From DATAGF01 sp963835685 (GTDB lineage Bacteria; Actinomycetota; Thermoleophilia; Miltoncostaeales; Miltoncostaeaceae): 64,000 nt of DNA. The translations under genes were made by a program, and so were the position numbers. The notes under the pieces are model-generated. The model had not been told where the DNA came from. It saw nothing but the letters and a program-made list of their open reading frames with translations, and made no database searches. The stretch covers positions 248,001 through 312,000 of the forward strand of contig CAWIGI010000004.1 in NCBI GenBank assembly GCA_963835685.1, read 5' to 3'. Positions 16,779 through 24,458 of this stretch are shown here, piece after piece (the first letter of the stretch is position 1; each line of letters begins with the position of its first letter).

Positions 16779-17738
16779 CTAAGCGCCGTAGTGGCCCCGA
16801 AACCACGCCACCGTGCGCCTCACCGCCTCAGGGTGGGGCGTCGCCTCGAACGGCCCGAAGGTGTCCTCGAACTTCGACGCGTCCACCACGAACGGTCGCT
16901 CGAACTGGTACAGCGTCTCGTTCAGCTCCCGCAAGGTGGGGTTGAACAGGCCCGCCATCCTGATCATCGGCCGCGACGCGACGCCGATCTTCGGGGGCTG
17001 CCCGGCCTCCTCGAACACCAGCTCGAGGAACTGGCGGCCCGTGAGGGGCTCGGCGGCCGGCAGGTGCCAGACCTGGCCATCGGCCTCGTCGCGCTCGCCC
17101 AGCGTGACGAGAGCACGCCCCATGTCCTCCAGGTAGTTGAGCGTGTGGGGCTGGTCGAGCGAGCCGAGCCAGCGCGTCCTCTTGCCGTGCAGCGCCGGCG
17201 CCATGATGTTGTCGCCCGCGGTCGTGGTGGTTCCGCGCGGGCCGTAGTAGTCGGAGGACCGGCCGATCGTGCTCCGCAGCCTCCCGTCGGCGTGAGCGCG
17301 CAGGACCGCGTCGGCCATCTCGATGCGCGTGCGGCCCTTCCTGCCCTCCGCGCGCTGGGGCGTCTCCTCCGTCATGGGGCCCTCGGGCGGCCCGTACAGG
17401 TAGAGGTTGTCCGCGAAGACGAGCTTCGCGCCCGCCTCGGCCGCGCCGCCGAGGACGGCTTCGGTGAGGCGCGGGAACAGCTCGGGCCACTTCGTGTACG
17501 GGGGCTGTGCGCAGTGGTAGACGACGGCCGCGCCCTCACAGGCCTGTCGTGCGCCCTCCGCGGTGCCGACATCCGCCGCCATCTGCTCGACACCCTCCGG
17601 CACGTCGCCCGCGCCGCGCCGCGTCACGGCTCTCACCGGCAGTCCCCGGGCCGCGAGCTCGCGGACGACCGCGGAGCCGGCGCCACCCGATGCCCCGAGG
17701 ACGACGTGAGGCTTGGAGGCGCCGGTCGGTGACGACAT
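16779..17738 (-). CDS. NAD-dependent epimerase/NmrA-like reductase
   Basis: 319 aa, extended-SDR fold. N-terminal dinucleotide motif VVLGASGGAGSAVVREL with Arg-rich second strand end (AVTRRG) suggesting NADP preference, then VVYHCAQPPYTKW and a C-terminal substrate domain. The usual YxxxK is not obvious (YYGPRG only), as in atypical SDRs. Similar proteins are annotated as NAD-dependent epimerase/dehydratases. Substrate unknown. It is convergent with the RNase H-like gene. Confidence 0.8.
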   Translation of the reverse strand: MSSPTGASKPHVVLGASGGAGSAVVRELAARGLPVRAVTRRGAGDVPEGVEQMAADVGTAEGARQACEGAAVVYHCAQPPYTKWPELFPRLTEAVLGGAAEAGAKLVFADNLYLYGPPEGPMTEETPQRAEGRKGRTRIEMADAVLRAHADGRLRSTIGRSSDYYGPRGTTTTAGDNIMAPALHGKRTRWLGSLDQPHTLNYLEDMGRALVTLGERDEADGQVWHLPAAEPLTGRQFLELVFEEAGQPPKIGVASRPMIRMAGLFNPTLRELNETLYQFERPFVVDASKFEDTFGPFEATPHPEAVRRTVAWFRGHYGA

Positions 17739-17776
17739 TCCTCCTCCTTGGACTCCTCAGCCGCCCGGACGTACGC

Positions 17777-17802
17777 GGGTTCCCGTCATGCGGCGGGAAC
17801 CC
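17777..17802 (-). terminator. 9-bp inverted repeat between epimerase and small-protein gene
   Basis: Perfect stem gggttcccg/cgggaaccc with an 8-base loop, about 70 bp beyond the stop of the 49-aa gene. Without a T-run, so either a weak terminator or a binding site. Confidence 0.4.
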
Positions 17803-17873
17803 TATTCCTCCAGCGCTTCACGGGCGCTCGGGGACCGCGGGCCGCGCAAGGTGGCGGCCCGCAGCGGCCCCGC

Positions 17874-18023
17874 CTACGAGCGGCGCTCGGCCTCGCGCGT
17901 CTCGGGCGTCGGCCCCTCGCTCGTGTCGTGCTCCCGCTCGGACTCGTCATCCTCCCGGCGGATCTCCGGCGTCGGGCCCTTGCTCAGGTCCTCCTCGGGC
18001 GGGCGCTTCTCGTCGTCGGACAT
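17874..18023 (-). CDS. 49-aa acidic repeat protein
   Basis: The ATG at 18021-18023 follows a strong aggagg ribosome site 7 bases upstream. The peptide is extremely charged and disordered, with two GPTPE repeats (SKGPTPEIR and SEGPTPETR) and no hydrophobic core. Small hydrophilic proteins of this kind are common in actinobacterial stress clusters; function unknown. Confidence 0.6.
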   Translation of the reverse strand: MSDDEKRPPEEDLSKGPTPEIRREDDESEREHDTSEGPTPETREAERRS

Positions 18024-18052
18024 GCGTTGCCTCCTGTTCGGGTGGGATGGGT

Positions 18053-18247
18053 CTAGGAGAGCCGCGGGATCCCCCCGCCGGCGAACCGCTGCAGCAGCTC
18101 CTTGGGGTCTAGGCCGAGCCCGTCGAGCACGCCCCCATCGCGTTCGACGTCAACCTCGTCGGGGAGCTCCCGCTCGGCTCGGGAGGCCCTGTCGGCGTCA
18201 CCCTGGTCCCGGAGCATCTCGACGATCCTCTCCCTCGTTATCCGCAT
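18053..18247 (-). CDS. 64-aa hypothetical protein (stress cluster)
   Basis: ATG at 18245-18247 after gaggaggcggc. MRITRERIVEMLRDQGD begins an N-terminal helix, and the rest resembles the C-terminal pattern LDPKELLQRFAGGGIP seen in small actinobacterial proteins. A start 14 codons further up lacks a ribosome site. Soluble; function unknown. Confidence 0.6.
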   Translation of the reverse strand: MRITRERIVEMLRDQGDADRASRAERELPDEVDVERDGGVLDGLGLDPKELLQRFAGGGIPRLS

Positions 18248-18329
18248 GCCGCCTCCTCCGTTTCGCTCCTCGCCACCGACGCCGCGCATCCGTACGCGAG
18301 CCGGTGCTTGACATGACGACGATCTCGCC

Positions 18330-19271
18330 TCAGGCGGGCTCCTTGGCGGGCAGCTGGATCCGCTCTTGCGCGGGCTCGCCGCTGCGCAGCTCGCGCTCGC
18401 GCTCGAGCTCGGCGTCGAACTCGGCGCCCAGCAGCAGCGCGAGGTTGGAGATCCACAGCCAGATCAGCAACACGATCGCGCCGCCCAGCGCGCCGTACGT
18501 GGCGTTGTACGAGCCGAACGACGCGACGTACACCGCGAACCCGGCCGAGGCCACGAGCCACACCACCAGCGCCACGATCGCGCCCGGGCTCACCCACCGG
18601 AAGCGCGGCTGCCGGACGTTCGGCAGGAGGTAGTAGATCATCGCGATCAGGAGCACGACGAGCAGGGCCAACACCGGCCACTTGGCGATCTGCCACGCCA
18701 GCACCGCGGCGTCGCCGAGGCCGATCGCCTCGCCGACCGACTCGGCGAGCGGGCCGGTGAGGACCAGGCCGATCGCGATGACCGACAGCAGGAGCACGGC
18801 GACGGCCGTCACGAGGATCTGAAACGGCTTGAGCTTCCATGCCGGGCGCCCCTCCTCGACCTGCCAGATCACGTTCCCGGCGCGGGTGAAGGCGCCGATG
18901 TAGCCGGACGCCGACCACAGCGCACCGAGGATCCCGAGCCCGAGCAGCGCTCCGGCGCCGCCCCGGTTCGCGACCACGCCCTCGAGCGGGCCGCGCACGG
19001 CCTCCGCCGCCTGCTCGGACCCGATGTCCTCGACCACCGTGAGCAGCTCGTCCACGGCGCTCTCCTGGCCGACGACGCCGAGCAGCGCGACCAGCACGAG
19101 CAGTGCCGGGAACAGCGAGAGCACCGCGTAGTAGGTGAGCGCGGCCGCCCAGTCGGTCATGTTGTCCTCGCGGAAGCGGCGGACGGTCCGCTTCAGGACC
19201 GCCCACCAGCCCGGCGCGGGGACGTCCGTGGGGCCTTCGGGCGCCCCCCTCGTGTCGCTCTCGGGGCTCAC
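18330..19271 (-). CDS. YihY/BrkB-family inner-membrane protein
   Basis: 313 aa. The family signature DWAAALTYYAVLSLFPALLVL is present, with about six transmembrane helices and the late motif GSYNATYGALGGAIVLLIWLW. These integral membrane proteins (once called RNase BN) have no settled function; envelope integrity or transport is suspected. GTG start (19269-19271) overlaps the upstream DUF3618 gene stop by 4 bp, so it belongs to the stress/envelope operon running from 20833. Confidence 0.92.
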   Translation of the reverse strand: MSPESDTRGAPEGPTDVPAPGWWAVLKRTVRRFREDNMTDWAAALTYYAVLSLFPALLVLVALLGVVGQESAVDELLTVVEDIGSEQAAEAVRGPLEGVVANRGGAGALLGLGILGALWSASGYIGAFTRAGNVIWQVEEGRPAWKLKPFQILVTAVAVLLLSVIAIGLVLTGPLAESVGEAIGLGDAAVLAWQIAKWPVLALLVVLLIAMIYYLLPNVRQPRFRWVSPGAIVALVVWLVASAGFAVYVASFGSYNATYGALGGAIVLLIWLWISNLALLLGAEFDAELERERELRSGEPAQERIQLPAKEPA

Positions 19272-19846
19272 GCGTCCGGGCGGTCGCTCCGTGCGGCCTC
19301 GCGGGCCTCCGCCGCGCCCTCGGAGGCGGCCTCCTTGGCGCTGTCCGCCACGGCCGACCCGTGCTCCCGGGCGATCTCTCCCGCCTGCTCGCGGACGGTG
19401 CCGGCGACCTCGCCCGCCTGCTCGCGCACCGCCCCGGCGATCTCGCCCGCGGCCTCGCGGCCGTGCTCGAGGGCCTCACCGGCCAGCTCGCCGGCGCGCT
19501 CCTTCACCGTGTCGGTCATCGGGCCGATGCGCTCGTCCTCGATGCGGGTGCGCGGCAGCATCGAGCCCACCAGGACCCCCGCCGCCAGCGCGGCGGCCGC
19601 CAGGCCGAGCGGGTTCTCCTGGGCCATGCCGACGGCCTGCCGGGCGCCCTGGCGGGCGTCGTCCGCGCTCGGGGTCGCGTCCGAGACGCGGCTCTTGGCG
19701 CCCATGATGCGGCTCTTCACGGCACCGACGCGGTCGCGCGTCCGCGCGGGCACGTCGGCCTTGTAGCCGATGGCGCCGGCGGTGTCGCCCAGGCGCCCGC
19801 GGCTCTCCTCGATCTCCCGGCGCAGGTCCTCGGTGCGCTCGCTCAT
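19268..19846 (-). CDS. DUF3618 protein with one membrane helix
   Basis: 192 aa. N-terminal DUF3618 signature (EDLRREIEESRGRLGDTAGAI), a hydrophobic helix around residues 78-95 (NPLGLAAAALAAGVLVGSML), and a long Ala/Glu-rich helical tail with repeated VREQAGE units. Typically found beside holin-X-like and YqjD-like proteins. It probably sits in the inner membrane and may help under stress. Start ATG 19846 after agggagg. Confidence 0.85.
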   Translation of the reverse strand: MSERTEDLRREIEESRGRLGDTAGAIGYKADVPARTRDRVGAVKSRIMGAKSRVSDATPSADDARQGARQAVGMAQENPLGLAAAALAAGVLVGSMLPRTRIEDERIGPMTDTVKERAGELAGEALEHGREAAGEIAGAVREQAGEVAGTVREQAGEIAREHGSAVADSAKEAASEGAAEAREAARSDRPDA

Positions 19847-20303
19847 CGTGCTCCTCCCTGATCTCGATCTCTCCGTCGCGGCCGGCGCGCAGGCGCTCGC
19901 GCGCCACGCGCACGTCCTCCTTGATGCCCTCCTGGGCCCGCCTGGGCGCCAGCGGCGGTACCTCGCGCAGCCGTCTGCGCCCGAGGAGAGCGAGGGCGCC
20001 GGCGACGAGGGCCCAGAGGATCGTCACGATGATCGCGGCGACCGCCCCGGGCATGACCTCGGCCAGGGCCAGGATCAGGCAGGCCGTCAGCGCCCCCAGC
20101 GCGCAGAGGGCCGCGGCGCCGGCGCCCCCGAGCAGCCCCGCGCCGGCGCCCGCGACCTTGCCCTTCTCGGCCAGCTCGGCCTTGGCCAGCTCGACCTCCA
20201 GGCGCACGAGGCCGCTCGTCTCCTGCCCCAGGCGCTTGAACAGCTCCCGCATCGAGAGCTGGCGCGGGTCGGCCGCGTCCCAGCCCGGATGGACGGTGCG
20301 CAT
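19476..20303 (-). CDS. Holin-X-like (DUF1469) membrane protein with read-through tail
   Basis: The first ~150 residues (LGQETSGLVRLEVELAKAEL, then two transmembrane helices ending LGRRRLREVPPLAP) are a standard actinobacterial holin-X/DUF1469 domain. The frame then has no stop where one is expected (about 19850) and reads 371 bases into the DUF3618 gene in another frame, giving an Arg/Gly-rich tail that is clearly non-native. Either an indel removed the true stop or the long overlap is real. Two bases after the YqjD-like gene stop. Confidence 0.75.
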   Translation of the reverse strand: MRTVHPGWDAADPRQLSMRELFKRLGQETSGLVRLEVELAKAELAEKGKVAGAGAGLLGGAGAAALCALGALTACLILALAEVMPGAVAAIIVTILWALVAGALALLGRRRLREVPPLAPRRAQEGIKEDVRVARERLRAGRDGEIEIREEHDERAHRGPAPGDRGEPRAPGRHRRRHRLQGRRARADARPRRCREEPHHGRQEPRLGRDPERGRRPPGRPAGRRHGPGEPARPGGRRAGGGGPGGLDAAAHPHRGRAHRPDDRHGEGARRRAGR

Positions 20304-20305
20304 GA

Positions 20306-20833
20306 CTAGCGGCCCCCCAGGCCGGCCGGTCGCGCCGGGTCCAGCACGCCCGCCCCGGCCGGCCGCGCGTCGGCGTCTGGGCCTTTTCCGCCCGGGATGC
20401 GCGAGTAGCGCTTAGCGCTCGAGGCCTTCAGCGCCCGCGCCGCGACGACCCCCAGGGCGAATGCGGCCGCCGCGACCGCCCAGGGCTGCTCCCTGCCCAT
20501 GCGCTCGACGTCGCCGAGCAGCGTGTCGGCGTCGTTGTCGCGCAGGTACGTCCCCGCGCGCTCGACCTGCCCGGCGGCCCGGTCGGCCATCCGCGCGGGG
20601 CCGTCCTTGCCCTGCTTGCGGAGCTCGTCGCCGACGCTCCTGATGTCCCCCGCGGCGCCGAGCGCCCGGTCGCCCGCCTGGGTCGAGCGCCGGTCCACCT
20701 CGTCACGGGCCCGCGAGCGGGCCGTGCCAAGCACCTGCCCGGCGCCCTCGCCGGCGCGCGCCCTGGCGGTGCCGGCGGTGTCGGCCGCCTTCTCGACGGC
20801 GCTCGAGGCCGCCTGCTTGATCTCCGTCGTCAT
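20306..20833 (-). CDS. ElaB/YqjD-like helical membrane-anchored protein
   Basis: 175 aa. Long amphipathic Ala/Arg/Glu helices (AVEKAADTAGTARARAGEGA), then a C-terminal hydrophobic segment PWAVAAAAFALGVVAARAL, like ElaB/YqjD tail-anchored proteins that associate with the inner membrane and ribosomes in stationary phase. First gene of the stress/envelope operon. Confidence 0.7.
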   Translation of the reverse strand: MTTEIKQAASSAVEKAADTAGTARARAGEGAGQVLGTARSRARDEVDRRSTQAGDRALGAAGDIRSVGDELRKQGKDGPARMADRAAGQVERAGTYLRDNDADTLLGDVERMGREQPWAVAAAAFALGVVAARALKASSAKRYSRIPGGKGPDADARPAGAGVLDPARPAGLGGR

Positions 20834-20884
20834 CGCTCTCCCTCGTGCGTTCGGGGTCGCCCCTTCGGGGGTTGGGTCGACCCG

Positions 20885-20909
20885 GTTCCCGAGGGCGGGA
20901 TCTCGAAAC
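20885..20909 (-). promoter_or_regulatory. Candidate sigma-B-like promoter of the stress operon
   Basis: On the reverse strand gttt, a 15-base spacer and gggaac resemble the general-stress consensus GTTT-N14-16-GGGTAT. It lies about 52 bases upstream of the YqjD-like start. Inference from pattern and gene content. Confidence 0.35.
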
Positions 20910-20910
20910 G

Positions 20911-20940
20911 GAGACCGAGCGCAACTGGGTCAGCGGTCTC
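20911..20940. promoter_or_regulatory. Inverted repeat, possible operator
   Basis: Perfect arms gagaccg/cggtctc separated by 16 bases, between the divergent YqjD-like and TetR-SpoIIE genes. Dyads of this kind are typical TetR-family operators; the adjacent gene encodes a TetR-like HTH. Confidence 0.4.
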
Positions 20941-20988
20941 GGATATCGTGTCCCACTTGCGTCAGAGCGACGGAAGGGGGGCCGCTCT

Positions 20989-22389
20989 GTGACCGATCCT
21001 CCCGACCCCGGGGACTCCCGCCGCGCCGATGCGCTCCGCAACCGGGAGCGGATCCTCGACGCCGCGGAACGCCTGCTGGAGCAGTCGCCGTCGGCCAGCG
21101 TCGGGGACATCGCCGCGGCGGCCGGGGTGTCGCGATCGACGATCTACCGGCACTTCGCCGACCGGAGCCGGCTGGTCGCGGCACTCGCCGAGCGACCCCG
21201 GGCCCCGTCGCCCGACGAGGTTCGCGACCTCATGCCTCCGGGGCACCTCCGGCGTGAGCGCCCCGTCGTCCTCGATGCGATCCAGGTGCTCGACGTCGTC
21301 CCCCCTGCGCTCCTGCCGGAGCAGCTGGTGGCCGAGGCGCAGCGGATCGCCGGGGTGCCGGTCGCCCTCTACGTGCTCGACATCGATGGGACCCACCTGC
21401 TTCGCATCGCCGGACCCCAGCGGCTTCCCGATCAGCTCGAGGCGCCGCTCGCCGTCGGTCCGGAGCTCGACGGGGACGGGCTCCTCGATCTCCGCCAGCA
21501 CCTGGGGAAGAACCCGGGAACGCAGACCTTCCCCCTGTGGCTCCGGGGGCGCGCGATCGGGGTGATGATCGCGTTCGGCCACCCCAGGCAGTCGCTGCTG
21601 GAGATGGCCCGCCAGGCCGCGGCCGCGATCACCCTCGCCGATCGCTACACGGACGCCTTCGCCCAGGCTCAGCGGCGCAAGCAGCCGCGGGCCGCGGCCG
21701 AGATCCAGCAGAGCCTGCTGCCGCCCCGGATCATGCGGATCACGGGGGGCGAGGTGGCCGGAAACGTCCTGCCCACCTACGAGGTGGCCGGCGACTGGTT
21801 CGACGTGATCGAGAACGCCGACGGCATCTGGATCTGCCTGGCCGACGGCCTCGGCGGCTCGACCCGGGCGGCGGCGAGCAGCGCCGTGGCCCTGGGGGCG
21901 CTGCGCGCCAGCCGCCGCAGCGGCGCCGACATCAGGGAGGCGCTGGTCGTGATGCACCAGACGCTCCGCGAGATGCCCGGCCCGCGCGCCGAGATGACCG
22001 CCCTCGCCGCGCGATGGGACCCCGCCACCTCGGAGGTGAGGATCGCCAACTGCGGCCACGTGGCCCCGGTCATCCTGCGCGCCGACGGCGAGGTCGAGCA
22101 CCTCCGCTTCCCGAAGGGGCGAGGCCTCGGAGGCCGGGCGAGCCCCAGACCGATCGAGCGGACCTCGTCCCTCGCGCCGGGGGACCGTCTGCTCATGGTC
22201 TCGGACGGTGTGGTGAAGCCGGGCGAGGGGCGCGTGGGCCTCGGGGTCGATGGGCTGATCGAGGCGGCGCTGCGCTCCGAGCGCCAGACCGCCGCCGACA
22301 CAGTGCGGAAGGTCCACACAGCCGTGCTCGATGCCAGCGGCGGCGAGCTTCATGACGACGCGACGGTCGTCTGCCTGTCGGTGGGCTGA
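20989..22389 (+). CDS. TetR-HTH / GAF-like / SpoIIE phosphatase fusion
   Basis: 466 aa from the GTG at 20989 (ggaaggggg upstream). Residues ~10-62 form a TetR-type HTH (ILDAAERLLEQSPSASVGDI, SRSTIYRHFADRSRLV). A GAF-like sensor region follows (about 85-225), then a PP2C-type SpoIIE phosphatase domain (about 235-466) with metal-site motifs AGDWFDV, ADGLGGS, VSDGV and HDDATVV. SpoIIE phosphatases dephosphorylate anti-anti-sigma factors; joining one directly to a DNA-binding domain is unusual and suggests a regulator linking ligand sensing to both transcription and sigma-factor partner switching. Neighbouring stress genes fit that role. Confidence 0.85.
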   Translation: MTDPPDPGDSRRADALRNRERILDAAERLLEQSPSASVGDIAAAAGVSRSTIYRHFADRSRLVAALAERPRAPSPDEVRDLMPPGHLRRERPVVLDAIQVLDVVPPALLPEQLVAEAQRIAGVPVALYVLDIDGTHLLRIAGPQRLPDQLEAPLAVGPELDGDGLLDLRQHLGKNPGTQTFPLWLRGRAIGVMIAFGHPRQSLLEMARQAAAAITLADRYTDAFAQAQRRKQPRAAAEIQQSLLPPRIMRITGGEVAGNVLPTYEVAGDWFDVIENADGIWICLADGLGGSTRAAASSAVALGALRASRRSGADIREALVVMHQTLREMPGPRAEMTALAARWDPATSEVRIANCGHVAPVILRADGEVEHLRFPKGRGLGGRASPRPIERTSSLAPGDRLLMVSDGVVKPGEGRVGLGVDGLIEAALRSERQTAADTVRKVHTAVLDASGGELHDDATVVCLSVG

Positions 22390-22418
22390 GGACGCCGCAA
22401 GGAGCGGGCGGCCGCCCG

Positions 22419-23414
22419 TCACTTCTTGGATGCGCCCGCCTTCTTGCGGGGGGCCTGGCGCTTCTTGGCCGCCAGGCGGCCGTCCGCGACGACGCCCGTC
22501 GGCGCGGCCGGCAGGCCGGCCGCCGCTCGCAGGCGGGCCGCGATCTCGGCGATCTCCTCCGGGGCGTAGTCGGGCGCGAAGACGGCCGGCTGCGGCGGCA
22601 GGTCGTGTGGGGGCGCCCCCTCCGGCGGCCCGTCGACGACCTCGAGGTCCTCCCCGGTCTCGGGGTGAGGCCCGTTGAACACGGCCGCGATCTCGAGGTA
22701 GTCCTCCGGGGAGAACCGGTAGATCCGGCGGTGGTCGCCGCGCTCGATGTGGGGCCGGCACTCGGGGATCTTGTCGGTCGGGATGCGCGGGGAGGGGAAC
22801 AGCTTCATGAGGTCGGCGCCGGTCAGGTTCTCCAGGGCGCGGGCGTATGCGATCTGGTGGACGCCGCCGCGCACGAGCAGGTAGCCCAGGAGCGCCTTCG
22901 CGGCCGGGTGCCGGCTCATCTCGTACACCTTCAGCTTGTTGTTGCGGGCGCCGGTCTCGAGGAAGAAGTTGTGGGTCAGGTCCTCGACGAGGTCCCCCGA
23001 GGAGAAGACGTAGTCGCCGTTCCAGGGCTTGCCCATCGAGTCCTGCACAAGCGTGCCCTGACCGCCGGCGATGAAGTGTTGGGCGTTGCGGAAGCCGGTC
23101 ACCTCGGCCAGGGCACCGTCCCCGAAGGCGCTCCCGTCCTTCGTGGGGGACGCGCCGGTGAGCATCGTGTTGATCGTCGCCGCCACGAGCTCGATGTGGC
23201 CGAACTCCTCGGCGGCGATGTTGGCGATGAGGTCGAAGAACGGCCGGGCGCCCTGGCGCCCGCGGAAGTTGAACGACTGGAACGTGTAGTTCATGAAGGT
23301 GGACATCTCGCCGAAGCGTCCGCCCAGCAGCTCCTGGACGACGGACGCGCCGTCGGGGTCCGGGTCGGAGGGCGGCGGCAGCTCGATGCCGAGCCTGTCG
23401 ATGCGAAGGATCAT
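22419..23414 (-). CDS. Manganese (non-heme) catalase
   Basis: 331 aa from the ATG at 23412-23414. Dimanganese-site signatures are visible: GEMSTFMNYTFQSFNFRG, AAEEFGHIELV, HNFFLETGAR and GGVHQIAY. The protein would disproportionate hydrogen peroxide in the cytoplasm. Length is a little above the usual ~300 aa because of a Lys-rich tail (AAKKRQAPRKKAGASKK) that is common in spore/stress-associated actinobacterial catalases. Divergent from a DUF892 ferritin-like gene, a frequent pairing in stress regions. Confidence 0.95.
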   Translation of the reverse strand: MILRIDRLGIELPPPSDPDPDGASVVQELLGGRFGEMSTFMNYTFQSFNFRGRQGARPFFDLIANIAAEEFGHIELVAATINTMLTGASPTKDGSAFGDGALAEVTGFRNAQHFIAGGQGTLVQDSMGKPWNGDYVFSSGDLVEDLTHNFFLETGARNNKLKVYEMSRHPAAKALLGYLLVRGGVHQIAYARALENLTGADLMKLFPSPRIPTDKIPECRPHIERGDHRRIYRFSPEDYLEIAAVFNGPHPETGEDLEVVDGPPEGAPPHDLPPQPAVFAPDYAPEEIAEIAARLRAAAGLPAAPTGVVADGRLAAKKRQAPRKKAGASKK

Positions 23415-23513
23415 GGGGTCTCCCGAGACTGGGGTCAGAAGTCGGATCCTCCCCACCGCACGCCACCTCTAAGCCGGGTCGGGTCTGCCGACACAGACCT
23501 GCTGGCGCAGCGC

Positions 23514-23539
23514 GTTTGGGACTCCGCCGGGCGGGGATT
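23514..23539 (+). promoter_or_regulatory. Candidate sigma-B-like promoter of the DUF892 gene
   Basis: gttt, 16-base spacer, ggggatt; close to GTTT-N14-16-GGGTAT, about 33 bases before the ATG at 23572, which has an aaggaga ribosome site. Confidence 0.4.
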
Positions 23540-23571
23540 CCATGTCGACCCCGACCCAAGGAGACCCAGCG

Positions 23572-24078
23572 ATGCCAGAGATGACCCAAGCCCGCGAGCT
23601 CTTCGTGCACGAGCTCGGGGACCTCCTCTACGCGGAGAACATGCTCGTGAAGGCGCTGCCGAAGATGGCCGAGGAGGCCACCGACGACGAGCTGCGCGCC
23701 GGCTTCACCGAGCACCTCGACCAGACCCGCGCGCAGGTCGACCGCCTCAAGCGGTCGTTCGCGAGCCTCGGCGAGAAGGCGGCGGCCGAGCAGTGCCCCG
23801 GGATCGAGGGAATCATTCAGGAGCACGATGAGTTCATGAAGGAGAACGACCCCTCGGCCGAGATCTGCGACCTCTTCCTCACGGGCGCGGGCGCCCGCAC
23901 CGAGCACTACGAGATCGCTGCGTACTCCGGCCTCATCGCGATGGCCCGGGCCCTGGGCGAGCGGGAGGTGGTCGAGCTGCTCGGCGAGAGCCTCCGTGAG
24001 GAGAAGGAGGCGCTGAAGTCGCTCGAGCGGGCGAGTCGCCGGCTGGCGAAGCAGCGCGCGAAGGCCGCCGCGAACTGA
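23572..24078 (+). CDS. DUF892/YciF-type ferritin-like stress protein
   Basis: 168 aa. Opens with the family motif LFVHELGDLLYAENMLVKAL and contains TEHYEIAAYSGLIAMARALG, giving the Glu/His set of a ferritin-like diiron four-helix bundle. YciE/YciF proteins accumulate in osmotic and envelope stress; enzymatic role unproven. The ATG at 23572 is chosen over 23542 because aaggag lies 8 bases upstream. A strong terminator follows. Confidence 0.92.
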   Translation: MPEMTQARELFVHELGDLLYAENMLVKALPKMAEEATDDELRAGFTEHLDQTRAQVDRLKRSFASLGEKAAAEQCPGIEGIIQEHDEFMKENDPSAEICDLFLTGAGARTEHYEIAAYSGLIAMARALGEREVVELLGESLREEKEALKSLERASRRLAKQRAKAAAN

Positions 24079-24107
24079 CGTCGCGACCGACGGTCGCCGC
24101 TCACGAT

Positions 24108-24135
24108 GAACGGCGCCGGCCGCCCGGCGCCGTTC
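24108..24135 (+). terminator. Strong hairpin terminator after the DUF892 gene
   Basis: Perfect 12-bp stem (gaacggcgccgg with its complement) and a 4-base loop, followed by gtttcc, 30 bp after the stop codon. Confidence 0.75.
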
Positions 24136-24194
24136 GTTTCCACGTCGCCCGCCCCGGGTAGTCGACGCGGCGGAAGCGAGTGCCGGGGTGCGTA

Positions 24195-24437
24195 GTGACC
24201 GTCGCCGTCATCGTCATCATCTGCGTCGTGCTGTTCCTTCTGGCGCTCGCGCTGCCGCTTGCGTCCAGGCGGCCGCAGCGGGGTGTGGGGCGGACGCTGG
24301 GCGCCGGCGCTCGCACCGGGAGAAAGGCGCCGGGCAAGCTCGGCTGGCTCTTCTCGAAGCCGTTCAGCACCTCGCGCAAAGCCACCGACAAGAGCGGCGG
24401 CGCGGGACGTCGGCTGGGGCAGCGCCTCCGCTCCTGA
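24195..24437 (+). CDS. Small single-pass membrane protein, 80 aa
   Basis: GTG at 24195 begins a transmembrane helix straight away (VTVAVIVIICVVLFLLALAL), followed by a very basic Gly/Arg/Lys cytoplasmic tail (RTLGAGARTGRKAPGKLGW). It resembles a family of small actinobacterial proteins I recall as DUF6411; the name is from memory. Function unknown. Confidence 0.6.
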   Translation: MTVAVIVIICVVLFLLALALPLASRRPQRGVGRTLGAGARTGRKAPGKLGWLFSKPFSTSRKATDKSGGAGRRLGQRLRS

Positions 24438-24458
24438 CCCTCGGGGTATCTCCGGATC

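Noticed and set aside
20962..23907. 981-codon reverse ORF spanning three genes
   Set aside because: It runs through the TetR-SpoIIE and DUF892 genes and out of frame through the Mn-catalase gene; composition artefact.
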